Source of the DNA: Paenibacillus tuaregi | GTDB taxonomy: Bacteria; Bacillota; Bacilli; Paenibacillales; Paenibacillaceae | Assembly: GCF_900086655.1 (NCBI RefSeq) | Contig: NZ_LT575476.1 | Location: forward strand, 676,164-740,163 | DNA length: 64,000 nt | Reading direction: 5' to 3' | Shown: in pieces, positions 34,287 to 43,327 of the stretch | Position numbering within the stretch: position 1 is the stretch's first letter | Layout of the letters: each line of letters opens with the position of its first letter | Translations under genes and position numbers: made by a program | Notes under the pieces: generated by a model | Seen by the model: only the letters and a program-made list of their open reading frames with translations | Databases searched by the model: none | Told to the model about the DNA's origin: nothing

Positions 34287-35567
34287 GTGATTTTAAGGGG
34301 AAATCGGAAATGGCCGGTTGTATCCGGCATGCTGGCTTTAATGATTATGATTGCGGGTACAGGCACAGTCTCGGCTGCGAACGAAGGGACAGGGCAGCCG
34401 GGCAGCCAGCCAGCCAGCTACAAAATTGTGGCGATCGGGGACTCCATCACGGCCGGATTTGAGCCGGCAATGGTTACCCAGAAAGATCCGAAGCCATACG
34501 GATATGTAGACCGTCTTCAGGAGCAGGGTTGGTTCCGGGGGCGTACCCAGACCGTGAATTACGGCATTCTTGGCCTTAAGACAGGCGGTCTTAAGAATTA
34601 TATCCGGGCCATTAAAGAGGGAAGAACCCTGACCCCGGACGAGATTCAACCCGCCCTTGTCGACCCGAGAGCCGCTTCCTTCGGCCAAGGGACTGCGGCC
34701 GCTAAGTCTGATCTTCAGACCGCGAATCTGATTACGGTTACAATCGGCGGCAATGATGTAGCCCAGGTCATGGAAGCTGCCGTCAGCGGATCTGCGTCCT
34801 CGGACCAACTGGACACAAGTGTGACAAAGCTGCTTGCGGACTACAAGGCGAATGTCGGTCAGGCGCTTGATGATCTGGCCGGGCTGAATCCGAATGCGCA
34901 GATTGTAATTGCGGATCAATACCAGCCGGTACCGAAGCTGGCTGGGGCAGCCGTATATGACAGGCTGGAGAAGGCAGCGGATGCGTTTACCGCTTCAGTG
35001 GACTCTCTGGCTGCGGAGCTCAGCGCTAAGGGGGCCAAGGTGAAGGTGGCCCATATCGCCAAGGAGTTTGTCGGCGGGGAGATTTCATACACACATATTC
35101 TGGAGAAGGATATTCATCCCAATCAATCCGGATATGAAGTGATTGCCAAAGTATTCGCCCAGGCTGTATGGGGTGATTATCTGAAGCCTTCGACCACTGA
35201 CGGCGATGTGCCTCTAACGGTAATTGTGAAAGGCAGCGAGATCGTAACACCGTACAAACCGGTGGTGAAGAACGGTCAGACTTTTGTGGCGATTAAAGAT
35301 ATTGTGAATGCGCTTGGCGCATCCTCAACCTGGGACAACCGCAGCAGCAGCGCGACCATCAGCAGTGGGACCCGCAAGGTTGTCATTCCTGTGGGTTCCA
35401 AGACGATTAAGGTGAATGGCCAGAGTGTAGCTACAGCAGCTCCCGCCTATTTGAACAAAGTGGGCAAAGAGACCAAGACCTATGTGCCGCTTGCCCTGAT
35501 TGCTCAAGGGCTGGGCATGGATGTGCAGTACAGCCCGCACTTGAAGGCAGCATTCATTAATCCGTAA
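34287..35567 (+). CDS. Secreted SGNH/GDSL hydrolase with C-terminal stalk domain
   Basis: GTG 34287, eight bases after GGGGAG, is the best start (426 residues); GTG 34278 is also in frame. A signal peptide ends near VSAA (about residue 31). The SGNH domain has S53 in AIGDSITAG, an IGGND block and the catalytic DIHPNQSGYE block. After about 315 a PF07833 copper-amine-oxidase-N-like domain follows (PYKPVVKNGQTFVAIKDI, TYVPLALIAQGLGM). The catalytic part resembles secreted lipases/esterases; the stalk domain probably binds the envelope. It may begin its own transcript. Confidence 0.85.
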   Translation: MILRGNRKWPVVSGMLALMIMIAGTGTVSAANEGTGQPGSQPASYKIVAIGDSITAGFEPAMVTQKDPKPYGYVDRLQEQGWFRGRTQTVNYGILGLKTGGLKNYIRAIKEGRTLTPDEIQPALVDPRAASFGQGTAAAKSDLQTANLITVTIGGNDVAQVMEAAVSGSASSDQLDTSVTKLLADYKANVGQALDDLAGLNPNAQIVIADQYQPVPKLAGAAVYDRLEKAADAFTASVDSLAAELSAKGAKVKVAHIAKEFVGGEISYTHILEKDIHPNQSGYEVIAKVFAQAVWGDYLKPSTTDGDVPLTVIVKGSEIVTPYKPVVKNGQTFVAIKDIVNALGASSTWDNRSSSATISSGTRKVVIPVGSKTIKVNGQSVATAAPAYLNKVGKETKTYVPLALIAQGLGMDVQYSPHLKAAFINP

Positions 35568-35620
35568 GCATCAAGCAACCAGGCGGAACGCAAGGTTGGC
35601 CCATAGTATATTGAATATTC

Positions 35621-35692
35621 AAAGAAACCGTTTCTTTTGTAAATGGGGGCTGGCCTCCATGTTACCAAGAAACGGTTTCTTTTGCTTTTTTT
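35621..35692 (+). terminator. Large nested hairpin terminator between convergent genes
   Basis: Arms AAGAAACCGTTTCTT and AAGAAACGGTTTCTT pair with each other, and each arm is itself a near-palindrome. An inner GTAA/TTAC and ATGG/CCAT stem closes around CTGG. A T-rich run (35686-35692) follows on the + strand. Confidence 0.75.
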
Positions 35693-35739
35693 ATTGGGAC
35701 GCACGAAACAGTCGTAGGCGAGAGCAAGAAAGTCTTGAT

Positions 35740-36930
35740 TTACTCGGCAGTGAAGTAGAGTCCAAGAGGCACGGACATGAACGGCTGGATCACCGTCTTT
35801 AAGGTGAATGAGGTACTGTCACTGATGACACGGGTCTGCCGGGCACCAAAGCTGTAGGTATGAAGAGTTCCTTCATCAATCTTGTAATGCACATATCCGG
35901 TGTTCTCGCTGCGGGGTGCCCCGCCGTAAAGCGTATGGACAGCGGCGAGCCCTGAGGAGTTCTTGATTTCGAATTTGTACGTCAAATCCGTGAACCAGTA
36001 AGAGCCCCGCTTCTTCGTGCCCTTCACCACTTCAACGGGAGCTTTGAGCGGCTCCCCCTCTACATTCCAGCTGGTCATAAGCGGCTCCTGCTCGCCGGGA
36101 TAGGCATAAGGCACGGAATCGCTGACCTTCATGTATTTGGCTGGAGCTTCTGGCGTCAGCTCCAGCTTAACATCAACGGTGCGTGCCGAGTGCTTCAGAA
36201 GCCCCCGGTAATCGTCCCCGTTGGTCACCGCAATCCGGGTGCTGGCAGCATATTCATTCACCTTGGAGACCCCGTTGTTGGTCACAACATCCGATACGAT
36301 CACAGCTGCGCTCTGTCCTGTCTTTACATTTACAGCTCTGAAGTCTCCGATATAATTCATGACTTGATAAGGAGCAACGGAAGTCGAATAAGGAAGAGTA
36401 TAAGACCCTTTTGGCGGAATTGTCGCAAGAAGCGTGCCGCCTGTTCCTTCAGGGAGCTTCATGAATTGTTCTGTTGCAGCCTTTAAGGATGTGACCGGAT
36501 CGGCCGAGGTTCCGCTGGAATATCCTTTACGTTTGATATAGAGCTTAACCGGGCTTAATGAAGGATTCTTTACATGCATATAGAAAGATACCTTTTTCTT
36601 AGTGGCATTAGTGTGAGCAGACCAGAAACGGAAGCTGCCGTTCATCTGGTCACGGTAGAGCGTGGTATTGACCTGCACAACGTCCGAGCCGTCTGAGCGG
36701 TTGCCTTCGTATAGAGCTTCCGGTGCATTGGAGACAAAGACAGGGGTGCCTCCCTGGGTAAAAGTAAGCTTATCCAAAGAGCCCTCACCCGGTTGTATTT
36801 GTACAGCCGTTTCCGGACGCGGGGCGAGATCACCTACCGACAATCCGTCCGCTGCGGATAGGGATGCAGGCAGGAGCATAGCTGCGACGGCAGCAGAGAG
36901 AAAAAAATGTTTAAAATTCCTCAGTTTCAC
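35740..36930 (-). CDS. Secreted protein of unknown function
   Basis: The likely start is GTG 36930 (MKLRNFKHFFLSAAVAAML), behind an AGGT site, giving 396 residues with a signal peptide ending near LSAA (about residue 26). Upstream codons in frame to 37047 lack a ribosome site. The mature part is rich in beta strands with no cysteines and no recognisable catalytic motif: GSFRFWSAHTNATKKKVSFY, KLYIKRKGYSSG, YQVMNYIGDFRAVNV, GYVHYKIDEGTLHTYSFG. It could be a wall-associated beta-sandwich protein. It runs convergent to the SGNH hydrolase gene and divergent from the GH65 operon. Confidence 0.65.
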   Translation of the reverse strand: MKLRNFKHFFLSAAVAAMLLPASLSAADGLSVGDLAPRPETAVQIQPGEGSLDKLTFTQGGTPVFVSNAPEALYEGNRSDGSDVVQVNTTLYRDQMNGSFRFWSAHTNATKKKVSFYMHVKNPSLSPVKLYIKRKGYSSGTSADPVTSLKAATEQFMKLPEGTGGTLLATIPPKGSYTLPYSTSVAPYQVMNYIGDFRAVNVKTGQSAAVIVSDVVTNNGVSKVNEYAASTRIAVTNGDDYRGLLKHSARTVDVKLELTPEAPAKYMKVSDSVPYAYPGEQEPLMTSWNVEGEPLKAPVEVVKGTKKRGSYWFTDLTYKFEIKNSSGLAAVHTLYGGAPRSENTGYVHYKIDEGTLHTYSFGARQTRVISDSTSFTLKTVIQPFMSVPLGLYFTAE

Positions 36931-37252
36931 GATATACCTCCATAGGTTTATTCTGGTTAATTTTAATGAATGAAAGAATCGATACAAGTTGAACTTAGGA
37001 ATTACCAAAGGGTAATAGTGTGAAATGATTCTGGCATGTAAATCCATAGCCCGACTTCTATAGCATTTAATTCTATGACGCTTAATCCTCCGGAAAGTTA
37101 CCAGATTTTATAAATTAATTTGATGAACTCCTTATTGCTCTGAAGATACGTAGTTTCACACATAAGCTGGATAACGCTGCACATTGGGTACTCCCGCATT
37201 TTTGGATAGTCTGTGGAGGAGACATAGATATTGACAAAGGGAGAGGGAGAGC
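36931..37252. promoter_or_regulatory. Divergent region before the GH65 operon
   Basis: The 322-base gap contains the third copy of the degenerate repeat (36988-37070) and AT-rich sequence to about 37150. GGGAGAGGGAG lies before the first GH65 start. No promoter pair close to consensus and no convincing cre site was found by eye. Confidence 0.35.
36988..37070. repeat. Degenerate ~85-bp intergenic repeat, copy 3 of 3
   Basis: TTGAACTTAGGAATTACC, then GTGTGAAATGATTCT, then GCATGTAAATCCATAG and CTTCTATAG. It is closest to copy 2 (23814-23907). Confidence 0.45.
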
Positions 37253-39568
37253 ATGCCTAAAATTGCAGACAAATACTTAAAAATTGATCCCTGGGCGATC
37301 GTAGAAGAGGGCTTTGATCCGCAGCGGAACAGGGTCTCGGAATCTATTTTCTCGCTGGGAAATGAATATATGGGCGTACGGGGCTACCCGGAAGAGGGCT
37401 ATAGCGGTGACAGTCTAAAAGGAAGCTACTTCAATGGCCTGTTCGAACAGATGGAGGTCAGCGCCCACTACAAGGGAATTATCAGGTCACTGCGCTTTAT
37501 GGTGAATGCGGTGGATTGGCTGTATACAAGAATCACTATTGATGGAGAGATTCTGGATCTTGCCACTAGCCGGATATCTGATTATAGAAGAAGGCTGGAT
37601 TTTCGTACGGGGACTTATTCACGTGAATTTGTTTGGCATTTGCAGGGTGGAAGGTCTATAAAGCTGGAATTCACTCGACTGGTTAGTATGACCGCTTCTA
37701 ATCTGGGGGGACAACGGATTAAGCTGACTCCGCTGAATTTCTCAGGTACGGCCCAGCTGCGGACCGGTCTGGATTTTTCGGTAATCCATGAGGACCAGGG
37801 ACGCGGGTTCTGGAAGTGTCTCGGCAAGGGCAACCGTGACGGAATTAGAGCTATGATCGGCGAGACAGCCAATACAGGGAACCGGTTGTATGCCAGTTAC
37901 AAAGCTCATTCCGATGCCATGACCGCTTCGGCGGATATCGAAGATGAACTGTTCATCGGTCAGGACTTGACCCTCCGCCTTGAACATAGGCAGGTGGCGG
38001 TATTCGATAAGCTGGTGGTGAATTACACAGAGAAGAATTTGCAGACGGACTTAGACAGCTTGTGGACTAGGGGACATGATTTAGCACTGAAGCATACAGC
38101 TCCGGGACTCGAGACCGCACTGGAGGACCAGCATGCTTATTGGAAGCGCATCTGGGAGACTTCGGACATCACAATTGATGGGGATGAGGAGAATCAGCAG
38201 GGCATCCGGTTTTGTATTTTCCAATTGTACCAGACCTATCACGGCGATAATCCTGGCTTCAATATCGGGGCCAAAGGGCTGACCGGCGAAGCGTACCGGG
38301 GGCTAGCATTTTGGGATACCGAGTCTTACTGTCTTCCTTTTTATATTTTCAATAACCCTAAAGCGGCTAAAAGCCTCCTGGAGTTCAGATACAAGTCCCT
38401 GCCCGAGGCGCTTCAGCGTGCCCGTGATGTGGATTGTGAAGGAGCCTTCTACCCGATTGCCACTATTGACGGCACAGAAAGCTGTGACCTCTGGCAGCAC
38501 TCCAATCTTCAGCTTCATGTTGGTACTGCGGTGGCCTACGGATTGTGGCATTATGTCAAAATCGTGGGAGACAAAGCTTTTCTGTATGAAAAAGGCGTTG
38601 AGATGCTGATCCAGATTGCCCGCTTCTACGCGACCCGGGGTCAATGGGGCCAGAAGACCGGCCAATATGGCTACTATGGGGTTATGGGACCTGACGAATT
38701 CCAGCTGATGGTCAACAACAACGCATATACCAATTTGCTGGCCAAAAAAATGTTCGAATATACGCTGGAATCGGTAGAGGAAATGAGGAGGGAGGCAGGG
38801 GCCGCATTCAGCGAATTAGCCGTTCGGCTAGAACTTAAAGAAGATGAGCTTGCACAGTGGAAGCATCTGGCTGAGCATATGCGGATTCCAAAAGATGAGC
38901 AGAGCGGGATCTACGAGGAGCATGACGGGTTCTTTGATATGCCGCATCTGGATATTCACAGTATCCCGGTTACGGACTTTCCGCTGTATTCGAACTGGTC
39001 CTACGATCGTCTGTACCGCTACGATATGATTAAGCAACCCGATGTGCTGATGTTTATGTTCTTGTATAATCAGCAGTTTACGCTTGAAGAGAAGCGTGTG
39101 AATTATGAGTATTATGAACCGAGATGTATTCATGAGTCGTCGCTCTCGCCGTCGATTCATTCCATTCTGGCCTCGGAGCTTGGGAAGCATCAGGAGGCAT
39201 ACAATTTTTTTGAGTTTGCCACACGTCTGGATTTGGATAATTACAACCGGAATACACGGGAAGGGCTTCATACCACTTCGATTGCTGCAGCCTGGATGAA
39301 TGTGGTGTATGGGTTCGGAGGCATGCGTTCGGATGGGGAGGATCTGGTGCTGAACCCTTCCCTGCCAGATCGCTGGAAAGAATTCAGCTTCCACATTGTC
39401 TACCAGGGAACAACGCTCAAGGTTACCGTGGAGAGAACCCAGGTTAAAGTGCGCTCTCTATCTGAGGGGAGAAGCGTACGGCTTCGGATCTATGGTGAGC
39501 TGCATACGGTGGATGAGTCCGGAGTGGTTATTGAGGTTCCGTCTGCAGAGAGGGGGATCGTATCATGA
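37253..39568 (+). CDS. Glycoside hydrolase family 65 disaccharide phosphorylase (first copy)
   Basis: The 771-residue protein has the GH65 layout: N-terminal beta-sandwich (about 1-270; FSLGNEYMGVRGY), helical linker, (alpha/alpha)6 barrel and C-terminal beta domain. AFWDTESYCLPFYIFNNP marks the barrel. The general acid should be the Glu in GVMGPDEFQLMVNNN. HESSLSPSIHS is the phosphate-binding region. GH65 phosphorylases split alpha-glucobioses (maltose, trehalose, kojibiose, nigerose, glucosyl-rhamnose and others) into beta-glucose 1-phosphate and an acceptor. The subtype cannot be fixed. No signal peptide, so it acts in the cytosol. Its stop overlaps the next start by four bases (ATGA). Confidence 0.9.
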   Translation: MPKIADKYLKIDPWAIVEEGFDPQRNRVSESIFSLGNEYMGVRGYPEEGYSGDSLKGSYFNGLFEQMEVSAHYKGIIRSLRFMVNAVDWLYTRITIDGEILDLATSRISDYRRRLDFRTGTYSREFVWHLQGGRSIKLEFTRLVSMTASNLGGQRIKLTPLNFSGTAQLRTGLDFSVIHEDQGRGFWKCLGKGNRDGIRAMIGETANTGNRLYASYKAHSDAMTASADIEDELFIGQDLTLRLEHRQVAVFDKLVVNYTEKNLQTDLDSLWTRGHDLALKHTAPGLETALEDQHAYWKRIWETSDITIDGDEENQQGIRFCIFQLYQTYHGDNPGFNIGAKGLTGEAYRGLAFWDTESYCLPFYIFNNPKAAKSLLEFRYKSLPEALQRARDVDCEGAFYPIATIDGTESCDLWQHSNLQLHVGTAVAYGLWHYVKIVGDKAFLYEKGVEMLIQIARFYATRGQWGQKTGQYGYYGVMGPDEFQLMVNNNAYTNLLAKKMFEYTLESVEEMRREAGAAFSELAVRLELKEDELAQWKHLAEHMRIPKDEQSGIYEEHDGFFDMPHLDIHSIPVTDFPLYSNWSYDRLYRYDMIKQPDVLMFMFLYNQQFTLEEKRVNYEYYEPRCIHESSLSPSIHSILASELGKHQEAYNFFEFATRLDLDNYNRNTREGLHTTSIAAAWMNVVYGFGGMRSDGEDLVLNPSLPDRWKEFSFHIVYQGTTLKVTVERTQVKVRSLSEGRSVRLRIYGELHTVDESGVVIEVPSAERGIVS

Positions 39569-42048
39569 GCTGGACGGTTAGGGAGACGGGATATACCTCG
39601 AAGTCTGCGGAGGTTAATGGCAATAAATTTATGATCGGAAATGGCCGGTTTGGCTACCGCGGAACATTGGAGGAATTCACGAAGCAGGAGCTGACCGCAA
39701 CGATTGTTGCCGGGTTGTATGATCAGGTCCCGGGCAAATGGCGGGAGCCTGTGAATGTGCCAAACGGCTTGGCAACTAGAATCTATGCAGATGATGAGCA
39801 GCTTAGTGTACTGAACCTCGTTCCTGTACATCACGAGCAGGAGCTGGATATCCGGCAGGCTGTGCATTGCCGTACGACAACTTTTGCGGTGGGAGAAGCT
39901 TCAGAGATGCATACAACCGGCTCCGGTGGAGCTTCAGACAATATGATTACGTTCCGTTCAGAGCGCTTTGCCAGTCTAGCTCAGCTGCCGCTGCTGGTCA
40001 GTAAAATGTCCCTCAGCTGCACCCGGAATTGCCGCATCGTGATTGAGACAGGAATCGATGGGGACGTGTGGGATATTAATGGCCCCCATCTGGAGGGGTC
40101 CGAAGCGGTTGAAGCGGGCGTGTGCATCGCTCTGAAGGCTGTATCACAAGAGCTGAAGCAGACGGTTGTGGTGGCTGAAAGCATGTGGAGCAATTTTGGA
40201 GATATAAGAGGCATGGGCATAGATGCAGGCGCAAATACAGGCGCGGAATCACGAATTGCTACAGACGCAGGAACAAATACAAATGCGGACTCACGCATTG
40301 CCACAGACACGCACATAAACACAATCGCGGATTCACGTATTGCCACAAATAATGTCACTGAGGAAATCGTGAGCGAAGATCAGCAGATATACCGGAGAAT
40401 CACGGTGGATTGTCTGGCCGGGGAGACCTATGAATGGGTAAAATATGTGTCGATCTTTACGGGCCTCGACCCGGTGACAGATCCGCTGCAGGCTGCATTA
40501 AACAGCTCCAGAGATGCGCGAGAGGCAGGATACGATCAACTTCTGGCAGAACACCAGCGGAAATGGGACGAGAAATGGGCTTTGTCAGATGTACGGATTG
40601 AAGGGGACGATGAAGCCCAGTTCGCTTTAAGGTACAGCATGTATCAGCTGCTGATTATTGCCCCTTATGATTCGGAAAAGGTGTCCATTCCGGCAAGAGG
40701 GCTCTCCGGGCAGGTCTATAAAGGCGCCGTATTCTGGGATACCGAAATGTTCATGCTGCCCTTCTTCCTCTTCACCCAGCCGGAGGTAGCCCGTAACCTG
40801 ATGATGTACCGGGTTCATACCCTGGAGGGGGCACGGCGCAAGGCAGCGGAATATGGGTTTGAGGGCGCCTTTTATGCCTGGGAGAGCCAGGACAGCGGTG
40901 AGGATGCCTGCACACTGTTTAATGTGAGCGATGTATTCACCGGACGAAAGATGAGAACCTACTTCAGGGACAAACAGGTGCATATCAGCGCCGACGTGGT
41001 ACATGGCATATGGCAGTATTACACTTTTACCGGGGATATCCGCTTGCTGCTTGAGGGAGGTGCCCGCGTAATCTGGGAGTGTGCCCGCTTCTTCTATTCC
41101 TATGGCTATTACAATTCACGGAAGATGAGGTATGAGATTCTGGATGTTACAGGTCCTGATGAGTATCATGAACGGGTGAATAATAATGCGTTCACGAACT
41201 ATATGGCCAAGCGTGCGCTTGAAACGGCCATTTTGGTGATGGAGCTGCTGCAGCCTGATTATCCGGAACTGGTTCAGGAGATCCTTGCCGGAGGAGAGCC
41301 GGGACCGACAGTTGAGCATATCCGTGAGATGCATGATCAGCTGTATGTTCCGCAGCCTGGCGCAGAGGACGGCATTGTTGAACAGTTCGATGGATACTTC
41401 CAACTTGAGGATGCCTCCCTGGATGAAGTGAAATCCCGGGTGATCCATCCGAATGAATATTGGGGCGGAGGGAATGGCATTGCCACCACTACCCGGATTA
41501 TCAAGCAGGCGGATGTGGTCCTCATGCTTCATCTGTTCAAGGAGGTTCTTCCTCAGGAAGTCAAAAAAGCCAACTGGGCATATTACGAGCCGCGTACAGA
41601 GCATGGTTCAAGCCTTAGCCCATGTGTATACGCGCTGGTAGCCTCGGATATCGGTTCCCCTGATTGGGCATATCCTTATTTTATGCGCACAGCTACCATT
41701 GACTTGACTGGAGATTCGAAGCAGTATGTCGGGGATTTATATATTGGCGGTACACATCCGGCTGCGAACGGGGGAGCCTGGATGGCGGCAGTGCTTGGGT
41801 TTGCGGGACTTCATTATGAGAAAGGAGTACTGCATATCCGGCCGCAGCTGCCGGCCAAGTGGGAGAAGATCAGCTTCTGTGTGGTTCTCTTGGGGCAGCA
41901 GTATCAAATTGAGGTCAGCAAGAGCAGAGTATCGGTAATTCCACAAGCGGTTTACACCCGCAAACTCCCGGTTGACGTGTTCGGTGAGCGGCGGATTTGT
42001 CAGCAGGATCAAGCTGTTGACGTGGATTACGGGACGGACAGAGTCTGA
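39565..42048 (+). CDS. Glycoside hydrolase family 65 disaccharide phosphorylase (second copy)
   Basis: The 827-residue protein is a divergent GH65 enzyme. It has NKFMIGNGRFGYRGT at the N-terminus, AVFWDTEMFMLPFFLFTQP, catalytic Glu in VTGPDEYHERVNNNAFTN, and HGSSLSPCVYALVAS. Its wording is closer to the kojibiose/nigerose/glucosylglycerol phosphorylase side of the family than to the first copy, so the pair probably handles different linkages. Residues 220-261 are a threefold 14-residue tandem repeat (AESRIAT, ADSRIAT, ADSRIAT) inserted in the N-terminal beta domain, which accounts for part of the extra length. It is cytosolic and translationally coupled to the first copy. Confidence 0.9.
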   Translation: MSWTVRETGYTSKSAEVNGNKFMIGNGRFGYRGTLEEFTKQELTATIVAGLYDQVPGKWREPVNVPNGLATRIYADDEQLSVLNLVPVHHEQELDIRQAVHCRTTTFAVGEASEMHTTGSGGASDNMITFRSERFASLAQLPLLVSKMSLSCTRNCRIVIETGIDGDVWDINGPHLEGSEAVEAGVCIALKAVSQELKQTVVVAESMWSNFGDIRGMGIDAGANTGAESRIATDAGTNTNADSRIATDTHINTIADSRIATNNVTEEIVSEDQQIYRRITVDCLAGETYEWVKYVSIFTGLDPVTDPLQAALNSSRDAREAGYDQLLAEHQRKWDEKWALSDVRIEGDDEAQFALRYSMYQLLIIAPYDSEKVSIPARGLSGQVYKGAVFWDTEMFMLPFFLFTQPEVARNLMMYRVHTLEGARRKAAEYGFEGAFYAWESQDSGEDACTLFNVSDVFTGRKMRTYFRDKQVHISADVVHGIWQYYTFTGDIRLLLEGGARVIWECARFFYSYGYYNSRKMRYEILDVTGPDEYHERVNNNAFTNYMAKRALETAILVMELLQPDYPELVQEILAGGEPGPTVEHIREMHDQLYVPQPGAEDGIVEQFDGYFQLEDASLDEVKSRVIHPNEYWGGGNGIATTTRIIKQADVVLMLHLFKEVLPQEVKKANWAYYEPRTEHGSSLSPCVYALVASDIGSPDWAYPYFMRTATIDLTGDSKQYVGDLYIGGTHPAANGGAWMAAVLGFAGLHYEKGVLHIRPQLPAKWEKISFCVVLLGQQYQIEVSKSRVSVIPQAVYTRKLPVDVFGERRICQQDQAVDVDYGTDRV
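40222..40347 (+). repeat. Three 42-bp tandem repeats inside the second GH65 gene
   Basis: Units at 40222-40263, 40264-40305 and 40306-40347 stay in frame and each ends GAATCACGAATTGCTACA or a variant (SRIAT). They form an Asn/Thr/Ala-rich insert in the beta-sandwich domain. Confidence 0.85.
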
Positions 42049-42098
42049 GCCTGACTGTATAAATTAGCAGTATAACTGCCAAATAGAGGAGAGACACA

Positions 42099-42734
42099 AT
42101 GTTTGAACAGATGAAAGGGGCCATCTTTGACCTCGATGGAGTTATTGTGGATACAGCTAAATACCATTACCTGGCTTGGCGCAGCCTTGCGGAGGAACTA
42201 GGCTTTGAATTCACAGAAGAAGATAATGAGCGGCTTAAGGGTGTAAGCCGGATGGAATCTTTAAATATTTTGCTTGAAATTGGCAGAATCGATGCACCAG
42301 ATGAAGAGCGGGAGAGAATGGCCGCTTCCAAAAACGAGAGGTATGTGGAATTCATCTCCCGCTTGGATGAGTCTGAGCTGCTCCCGGGAGTTAGAGCATA
42401 TTTGACAGACCTCCGCAGCAAAGGGGTCAAGATTGCACTCGGTTCCGCAAGTAAGAATGCGGAATTCATCTTGAGCAAGCTGAACATCAGAGGTCTGTTC
42501 GATGCGGTTGTGGATGGCAATCAGGTGGTCAACGCGAAGCCGGACCCAGAAGTGTTCCTGATTGCCTGCCGGAAGCTGGGCCTTGAACCTGCTGAATGTG
42601 TCGTCTTTGAAGACGCGGCTGCAGGTGTTCAGGCGGCGATTGCAGCCGGAATGGGTGTAGTGGGAATTGGCAGAGCGGACCTGCTGCCTGGTGCGGATAA
42701 AGTAGTTTCGGGCGTGGATGAGCTGCTGACTTAG
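42099..42734 (+). CDS. pgmB: Beta-phosphoglucomutase
   Basis: The 211-residue HAD-family protein has nucleophile D11 and acid/base D13 in FDLDGVIVDTA. KLKGVSRMESL is the cap-domain substrate loop, and GSASKNAEF and VFEDAAAGVQAA are the later HAD motifs. It converts beta-glucose 1-phosphate to glucose 6-phosphate and is the standard partner of GH65 phosphorylases, which release the beta anomer. It follows the second GH65 gene by 50 bases with GAGGAG before the ATG. The operon's terminator lies nearly 380 bases further on. Confidence 0.94.
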   Translation: MFEQMKGAIFDLDGVIVDTAKYHYLAWRSLAEELGFEFTEEDNERLKGVSRMESLNILLEIGRIDAPDEERERMAASKNERYVEFISRLDESELLPGVRAYLTDLRSKGVKIALGSASKNAEFILSKLNIRGLFDAVVDGNQVVNAKPDPEVFLIACRKLGLEPAECVVFEDAAAGVQAAIAAGMGVVGIGRADLLPGADKVVSGVDELLT

Positions 42735-42829
42735 ATTTTTTGCAGGATCAGCTTTTGACCTGGAGCCCGTATTGTGAGCCGAACTGGTAGGGATAACTGG
42801 GGTAGCTTGAGCTGAGCGGAATCTGGAGA

Positions 42830-43112
42830 GCAAGCAGGAGTGTAAGAAGCAGAGGCAGAGCAGGAGAACAAGTATAAGCAGAAGCAGCACAAGCAGAAGA
42901 GCAAGTAGAAACAGAGGCAGCACAAGCAGAAGAGCAAGTAGAAACAGAGGCGGAAGCACAAGCACAAACAGAAGCAGCACATGCAAAAGAGTAAGTAGAG
43001 AACAAGTGGGTAGCAAGAGAAGAACAAGCCGAAGAGCGAGCTCAAAGGCAGGCAGAAGAATAAGAAGCACAAGCAGAGGATCAAGTGAAAGAACAAGCTG
43101 GGAGGCAAGAGG
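42830..43112. repeat. Purine-rich low-complexity track with 33-bp direct repeats
   Basis: About 280 bases consist almost wholly of CAGAAG/CAAGCAG-type A/G-rich words. Two exact 33-bp repeats lie at 42886-42918 and 42919-42951. One + frame reads stretches such as QAEEQVETEAAQAEEQVETE, broken by stops, as if an acidic coiled-coil gene had decayed. The track lies between pgmB and the terminator at 43113, in what is probably its 3' UTR. Confidence 0.7.
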
Positions 43113-43148
43113 CAAGCAGGGAGGTGAACTCTCCCTGCTTGTTTTTTT
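43113..43148 (+). terminator. Terminator of the GH65-pgmB operon
   Basis: An 11-bp stem CAAGCAGGGAG/CTCCCTGCTTG is followed by seven T. Confidence 0.9.
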
Positions 43149-43327
43149 CACTTAATAGGGACAGAGCAGTGATCTGTCCCCCTTTTTTTACCGGATAAGT
43201 CTTATAATCTAGTTAGTAGGCAAGGCCCTGCACAAAAGTGCTTACATACACTCATACTTTCCGTAGAAATGCCTATGTCCGCACTGATTTTAATTGATAT
43301 ATTTAACTCAGCCGGAGGTGTGAGCCG

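Noticed and set aside
42261..43151. 296-residue leftward frame over pgmB and the purine-rich track
   Set aside because: It is antisense to pgmB in one half and a Leu/Cys-rich translation of the low-complexity purine track in the other; no ribosome site.
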